Shown: positions 60,566-64,000 of the stretch, piece after piece
How positions within the stretch are numbered: position 1 is the first letter of the stretch
Layout: each line of letters starts with the position of its first letter
Assembly (NCBI GenBank): GCA_029260765.1
Contig: JAJDCP010000154.1
Location: 1-64,000 of the forward strand
Origin: Planctomycetota bacterium
Lineage (GTDB): Bacteria; Planctomycetota; J058; JAJDCP01
Length of the DNA stretch: 64,000 bases
Direction: 5' to 3'
Program-made: the position numbers and the translations under genes
The notes under the pieces: model-generated
What the model was told of the DNA's origin: nothing
Seen by the model: the letters and a program-made list of their open reading frames with translations, nothing else
Database searches by the model: none

Positions 60566-61567
60566 TCAAGCCTTGCGGCGTGCGGCCGAGGTACCTGGAC
60601 GCGGCGGCCTTAGCCCGAGCAGGAGCGCGGCCACCGCCTCAGAGATCGGCAGGCCCGCCGCGCGCTCGACGAAGTCGAAATAGGAGATGGTGTTCATCTC
60701 GAGAAACACGCAGCGCCCATCCGGGGTCAGGATCAAGTCGAAGGTAGCGAAATTGAGATCCAGCCGGTCGAGCATGGTCAACAGCGCGCGCCCCACGGCG
60801 TCGGGCAGAGCGTCGCTCGGCCGGAAGCCAGACACCTGCGATGGGTCGGTGCGCCAGTCAACCGGCGCATCGGCGCTGATCTCGATCGCTGCCACGAACA
60901 ACTCGGCCCCCACCACGGTGACCCGCAGCTCGGAGGCCTTGGGAACGCGTTCCTGGAAGAGCATCGGGCTCAAACAGAGGCTGTCGAGATGCGCCAGATC
61001 TGCTTCGACGATCTGCTGTGTATAGACGGGTTGGCTGTCTGCCCCTTCCCCCACCCCAATGGCCCCGCTGCTGACCATCTTGGCAACCATACCGTGAGGA
61101 CAGGCTGCGAAAAAAGAGCGCACGGCCTCGGGATCATTGCTGAGCAGACTGCGCGGAACGTCGATGCCCAGGGTACGGGCCAGCCGCAGCTGCCCGGGTT
61201 TCGCTGGAGCGCTTTGCAGCGCGTGCAGCGGATCGAGCTGAAATGCATCGAGGCAGCCCAGCATGCTGGCGAGGGCGTTCTCTGATTCGAGGCGCGCGGC
61301 GGCCAGCAGGTCTTCGCGTAGTCCCGCACTGGCCAGCCGTGCGCCGGCTTCGAGCTCGCGGAGCCAGACGGCGGTGACGTCGCGCATGGGGAGCCCGCCG
61401 CTCCACCGGGGAGGACCTGCCCCGAGCTCAAGGCTGAGACGCAGGTCGGTGGGAAACGCGTCGCTGGCGAGCCGCAGGACCTGACCGCCCAGGCGCTCGA
61501 TCGCCGCGCTTACGGTGGTGACGCAGGGGTCATCGCTGGTTTCGGAGGTGCAGATCAAGACGGCCAT
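60566..61567 (-). CDS. MvdD/MdnC-type ATP-grasp peptide ligase (graspetide maturase)
   Basis: The 333-residue protein fits the MvdC/MvdD ATP-grasp family, which forms ester or amide bonds between side chains of a ribosomal peptide. Family signs are the early DAFPTDLRLSLE, AVWLRE, GIDVPRSLLSNDPEAVRSF, then SELRVTVVGAELFVAAIE, DWRTDP, and the metal-binding end DLILTPDGRCVFLEMNTISYFDFVE, where the NxxG of typical members reads NTIS. Three tiny genes with the PFFAR leader motif lie just upstream on the same strand. This is the core enzyme of a probable graspetide cluster. The start ATG is 32 bp from the nearest repeat element. Confidence 0.85.
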   Translation of the reverse strand: MAVLICTSETSDDPCVTTVSAAIERLGGQVLRLASDAFPTDLRLSLELGAGPPRWSGGLPMRDVTAVWLRELEAGARLASAGLREDLLAAARLESENALASMLGCLDAFQLDPLHALQSAPAKPGQLRLARTLGIDVPRSLLSNDPEAVRSFFAACPHGMVAKMVSSGAIGVGEGADSQPVYTQQIVEADLAHLDSLCLSPMLFQERVPKASELRVTVVGAELFVAAIEISADAPVDWRTDPSQVSGFRPSDALPDAVGRALLTMLDRLDLNFATFDLILTPDGRCVFLEMNTISYFDFVERAAGLPISEAVAALLLGLRPPRPGTSAARRKA

Positions 61568-61598
61568 GGAGAGGTTCTTCCGATCTGGCTGTCAGGGG

Positions 61599-61655
61599 GA
61601 CTGTGGGTCTTCGGTTCGGAATGATCTTTTTGGCGGTCGCAGACCGCCGCTACAG
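61599..61655. repeat. dispersed palindromic repeat, partial copy 3
   Basis: Only the right half of the element is present: an ACTGTGGGTCTTC-like inner part, the hairpin GGCGGTC-GCA-GACCGCC and the end CGCTACAG. The left half is missing on the ligase-gene side. It lies 12 bp from full copy 4. Confidence 0.65.
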
Positions 61656-61667
61656 GGGTCGCCCTCC

Positions 61668-61779
61668 GCTGTAGCGGCGCTATGAGCGCCGGAAGACCCA
61701 TGCGCAGAGGTGGTTCCCCACGATTCTGGGTCTTGCATCCGGCACGATCTTCTCGGCGGCCGCAGACCACCGCGACAGG
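61668..61779. repeat. dispersed palindromic repeat, copy 4
   Basis: Starts CTGTAGCG with the hairpin GGCGCT-AT-(G)AGCGCC and ends with an imperfect GGCGG...CCACC stem and CGCGACAG. It sits between the last precursor-like gene and the ATP-grasp gene and is about as long as copy 1 but more divergent. Confidence 0.7.
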
Positions 61780-61782
61780 GCA

Positions 61783-61911
61783 CTAATTCCCGAGCTTGAC
61801 AGCTCTCTCATGGTGCTTGAGGCCCGACACAACGCCGGTCTTGACCACGAACGGACGGTCCGAGGTGTTGCGGGCAAAGAACGGCAGGGGAGTCTGCTTG
61901 GGTATATTCAT
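61783..61911 (-). CDS. graspetide precursor-like peptide A
   Basis: A 42-residue peptide with an AGAGGA site eight bases upstream of its ATG. Residues 10-14 are PFFAR, the leader motif by which microviridin precursors bind their ATP-grasp ligase, at the same position as in MdnA-type leaders. The rest reads NTSDRPFVVKTGVVSG and then a basic end (LKHHERAVKLGN). Thr25, Ser29, Asp18 and Glu35 are possible crosslink sites. The microviridin core TxKxPSDxxE is absent. It is nearly identical to peptide B. Confidence 0.72.
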   Translation of the reverse strand: MNIPKQTPLPFFARNTSDRPFVVKTGVVSGLKHHERAVKLGN

Positions 61912-61958
61912 AGTTGTGTCCTCTGTAGATGTGTTTGCTTGGCGGGTAGCCGAAAGCG

Positions 61959-62087
61959 CTAGGAGTCCAGCTTGGCCCTTTTCTCGTGGTGCGTGAGGCC
62001 GGACACAACGCCGGTCTTGATCACGAAGGGGCGGTCCGAGGTGTTGCGGGCAAAGAACGGCAGGGGAGTCTGCTTGGGGGTATTCAT
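61959..62087 (-). CDS. graspetide precursor-like peptide B
   Basis: A 42-residue near-copy of peptide A, with AAGGACACAACT before the ATG. It differs at residue 3 (Thr), position 23 (Ile) and in the tail, GLTHHEKRAKLDS. PFFAR and RPFV.KTGVVSG are kept, while the tail changed, the pattern expected if the first 30 residues are under selection. The upstream leader of both genes is also almost identical, so this is a recent duplication. Confidence 0.72.
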   Translation of the reverse strand: MNTPKQTPLPFFARNTSDRPFVIKTGVVSGLTHHEKRAKLDS

Positions 62088-62140
62088 AGTTGTGTCCTTC
62101 CATGGGTGTGTTGGGGGGTTCGGTGGACTGCTGCGCGGAA

Positions 62141-62254
62141 TTACCGCTTGCGGGCACGCTCGCGAGCGCCCGCGAGGACACCAGTCCTGACCACGAACGG
62201 ACGGGCCTCGGAATGACGCGCGAAGAAAGGGACGGCCGGCGTCTGGGTGCTCAT
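62141..62254 (-). CDS. graspetide precursor-like peptide C
   Basis: A 37-residue diverged member with a strong AGGAGAAGG site. It reads PFFARHSEARPFVVRTGVLAG and a basic tail, ARERARKR. Compared with A and B it keeps PFFAR, RPFVV, TGV and the Gly, has Ser-Glu in place of Ser-Asp, and has one Glu in the tail. It is first in the row and closest to the divergent promoter region. Confidence 0.7.
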   Translation of the reverse strand: MSTQTPAVPFFARHSEARPFVVRTGVLAGARERARKR

Positions 62255-62390
62255 GATCCTTCTCCTGAATTCATGTGATGGGTTGTGGACACACCGCGTC
62301 AAGCAATTCCCGTTCCAATTCGACAGAAAACGTACCTCCTTGCCTCACAGCCGATCCTACAGCACAAACCAGCCGGATTCGTTCCAAATT

Positions 62391-62406
62391 CGACCCAAAT
62401 GGGTCG
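62391..62406. promoter_or_regulatory. inverted repeat in the divergent promoter region
   Basis: CGACCCA-AA-TGGGTCG is a perfect 7-bp inverted repeat 13 bp before the hydrolase -35 box. A GTTCCAA(A)TTCGAC word occurs next to it and again about 70 bp away toward the precursor genes. It could be an operator for either direction. Confidence 0.4.
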
Positions 62407-62418
62407 CAAGAAGCGAAC

Positions 62419-62446
62419 TTGACGCAGAGCGTTACTCTGCTATGCT
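62419..62446 (+). promoter_or_regulatory. sigma-70-like promoter of the alpha/beta hydrolase gene
   Basis: TTGACG and TATGCT are separated by 16 bp, about 28 bp before the first ATG. For the opposite precursor genes a TTGACG is present nearer 62.3 kb, but I see no good -10 at the right spacing. Confidence 0.5.
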
Positions 62447-62473
62447 GTGCCGCGCAGTGAAGGAAGCGAGGAC

Positions 62474-63412
62474 ATGGCGATGCAGAAGGCCGAAGAACTG
62501 TTCCAAGGCAAACCCTGGGCGACCACAAGCGTACAATTGAGCGGGGGCTCGAGGATCTCTCTGGTCGACGGGGGCCAGGGACATCCCGTCCTCTTGCTGC
62601 ATGGTTTCCCCGAACGTTGGTTCTCCTGGCAGCATCAGATGGACGCACTTCTAAGCGCGGGCTACCGTGTCATCGTCCCCGACCTGCCCGGCTATGGCAG
62701 CTCGGTCCATGGCACGGGCGACCACAGTGTGCCCGCGTTGGCCGAGTTGTTCGGTGAGCTGCTCGAAAAGCTGGGCGTCGAGAGCTGCCATCTGGTCGGG
62801 CATGACTGGGGTGGCATCATCGGCTTCGAGCTGGCCGCCCGCTTTCCGTGGCGGGTCGACCGGCTGGCATTGCTCAACGGACCGCCACTGCCCGCGATCG
62901 AGGCGCTGATCCGTGACGAGCCCAGCCAGGCCCTGAGACTCTGGTACGGCCTGCTCTTCCAGGCTCCCCTCGCGGCCGAAATGCTGGCCAGCGACCCCGG
63001 TCGACGCCTGCTCAGCTGGGTGCTCGAACGCACCCTGGTGCGGCCTGCCGACGACCTGATCCGGCTGTGGGTGGACAGCATCGACACCGGCAAGGCGCGC
63101 GCAGCGGTCGCCTACTACCGCGCGGCCTTCAAGCTGTTGCTCTCCCCCTTGCAGGCCAATGAACGGCAGAAAATGCGGCTGTCGCGTGTGCGTTGCCAGA
63201 GCCTGGTGATCTGGGGGGAAGACGACTGGGCGCTCGACGCCAAGCTGATCCGCTACATCGAAAAGCTGCACACCGGTTGGCTGACCTTCCGCCCCATTCG
63301 TGGTGCCGGCCACTTTGTCCAGCAAGATGCCCCTGAAGAAGTCAACCGACACCTGCTCGAGTTCTTCGCTCAGAAGACCCGCCAACCCGAGAAGGTCGCC
63401 TCCTGGCGCTGA
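62474..63412 (+). CDS. alpha/beta-fold hydrolase (epoxide hydrolase-like)
   Basis: The 312-residue protein fits the epoxide hydrolase/haloalkane dehalogenase group. It has the oxyanion motif HGFPERWFSW, DLPGYGSS, the nucleophile elbow LVGHDWGG with Asp, the acid in VIWGEDDWAL, and the catalytic His in GAGHFVQQD. The cap domain lies between. Epoxides or esters are likely substrates. Two ATGs (62474, 62480) are possible with different ribosome sites. It is divergent from the precursor genes, so a link to peptide export or processing is possible but unproven. Confidence 0.87.
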   Translation: MAMQKAEELFQGKPWATTSVQLSGGSRISLVDGGQGHPVLLLHGFPERWFSWQHQMDALLSAGYRVIVPDLPGYGSSVHGTGDHSVPALAELFGELLEKLGVESCHLVGHDWGGIIGFELAARFPWRVDRLALLNGPPLPAIEALIRDEPSQALRLWYGLLFQAPLAAEMLASDPGRRLLSWVLERTLVRPADDLIRLWVDSIDTGKARAAVAYYRAAFKLLLSPLQANERQKMRLSRVRCQSLVIWGEDDWALDAKLIRYIEKLHTGWLTFRPIRGAGHFVQQDAPEEVNRHLLEFFAQKTRQPEKVASWR

Positions 63413-63523
63413 AACCAGGCTCCCAGGTCCCCCACAGCCCTTGCGCATCCCCCGCACATCGACTAGGATCCGCCGCTCAACCCCCGCCCGGGCGTGGCCG
63501 CGCGCCTGCGCCAAGGAGTTCCG

Positions 63524-64000
63524 ATGAGCCAGCGCCAGGTCCGCCTCGACAAGCTGAAGCGTCTGCGTGACGCCGATGTGCCCGCCTACCCCGACCGCTT
63601 CGAGAAGACCCACAGCCTGTCCGAAGCCATGCGGCTGGACGTCGGAGCCTCCGACATCGCCCTGGCCGGACGGATGACCTCCCGGCGGGTGATGGGAAAA
63701 ATGACCTTCGCGCATCTGGTCGACATCAGCGGGAAGCTGCAGCTCTCGGTGCAGCAAGACCGGGTCGGAAAAGAGATGTACAAGCATCTCGTCAAGCGCT
63801 TCGACCTCGGCGACTTCGTCGGCGTGACCGGCTCGATGATCCGCACCCGCACCGGCGAGCTGACGCTGCGGGCAGACACGGTGGTCTTCCTCGGCAAGAC
63901 CCTGCGGCCGATGCCTGAGAAGTGGCACGGCATGAAAGATCAAGAGCTGCGCTACCGCCGCCGCTATCTCGACCTGCTGGTCAATGAGAAGACCCGCGAG
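63524..64000 (+). CDS. lysS: lysyl-tRNA synthetase, N-terminal part (cut by window end)
   Basis: The first 159 residues of a class II LysRS are present. The oligonucleotide-binding anticodon domain is clear: AGRMTSRRVMGKMTFAHLVDISGKLQLSVQQD, given here as family pattern, then YKHLVKRFDLGDFVGVTGSMIRTRTGELTL. The start of the catalytic part follows with RPMPEKWHGMKDQELRYRRRYLDLLVN, the class II motif 1 lead-in. AAGGAG precedes the ATG. The stop is outside the window. It is separate from the hydrolase by about 110 bp. Confidence 0.93.
   Translation, partial: MSQRQVRLDKLKRLRDADVPAYPDRFEKTHSLSEAMRLDVGASDIALAGRMTSRRVMGKMTFAHLVDISGKLQLSVQQDRVGKEMYKHLVKRFDLGDFVGVTGSMIRTRTGELTLRADTVVFLGKTLRPMPEKWHGMKDQELRYRRRYLDLLVNEKTRE

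Overview
The window is GC-rich, densely coded and has no rRNA, tRNA, CRISPR array or insertion-sequence transposase that I can see. Gene content points to a diderm of the PVC group, most likely a planctomycete-like bacterium. Evidence: a DUF1800 protein, a squalene-oxidase-repeat protein, repeated CxxC zinc ribbons at protein N-termini, FHA/kinase-fold and PQQ-propeller proteins, many TPR proteins, and a pilus-like gene set with the same order as the Akkermansia Amuc_1098-1101 locus. Genes for a Kdo/heptose kinase, a family 9 glycosyltransferase and an LptD-like protein argue for an outer membrane carrying LPS. The assignment is an inference from gene content only.

Layout. 1-3.3 kb: end of a DUF1800 gene, then a three-gene minus-strand LPS set. 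3.8-7 kb: SMI1/KNR4 protein, terpenoid-cyclase-like repeat protein, TGS-linked nucleoside kinase. 7-9.8 kb (minus): phospholipase C-like protein and a zinc-ribbon/TPR membrane protein. 10.1-17.8 kb: a plus-strand run with a PQQ propeller, an FHA pseudokinase, a TIM-barrel isomerase, a UbiB-like kinase, two small envelope proteins and a DUF4240-HU fusion. 18.2-25.5 kb (minus): a 1938-residue zinc-ribbon/helicase/nuclease and glucose-6-phosphate isomerase. 25.6-29.9 kb: an RHH regulator, a small acidic protein, a hybrid histidine kinase and a lipoprotein. 30-33 kb (minus): rpsI, rplM and an ExeA-like ATPase with a long RG/KP-rich tail. 33.4-36.3 kb: rsmE, an unknown protein and a HAD hydrolase.

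36.3-53.8 kb (minus) is a 17-kb envelope-machine region. The upstream part is PilM, an Amuc_1100-like protein, two Amuc_1099-like paralogues and a secretin. The downstream part is two large TPR proteins, ExbB, two ExbD and a second secretin. Several promoters here carry GTCAC-type direct repeats at exactly 11-bp phase, which looks like a shared OmpR/PhoB-type operator.

54.4-62.3 kb (minus) ends in the most interesting locus: three tiny genes with a PFFAR leader motif followed by an MvdD/MdnC-type ATP-grasp ligase. This is a probable graspetide (omega-ester peptide) cluster whose cores do not match the microviridin core. It runs on into a DegT aminotransferase, LptD, CoaD, RidA, a bifunctional-nuclease-family protein and a degenerate uracil-DNA-glycosylase-like protein. 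A divergent alpha/beta hydrolase and the start of lysS close the window. A dispersed palindromic repeat of about 110-130 bp occurs near 18.0, 54.2 and 61.7 kb.
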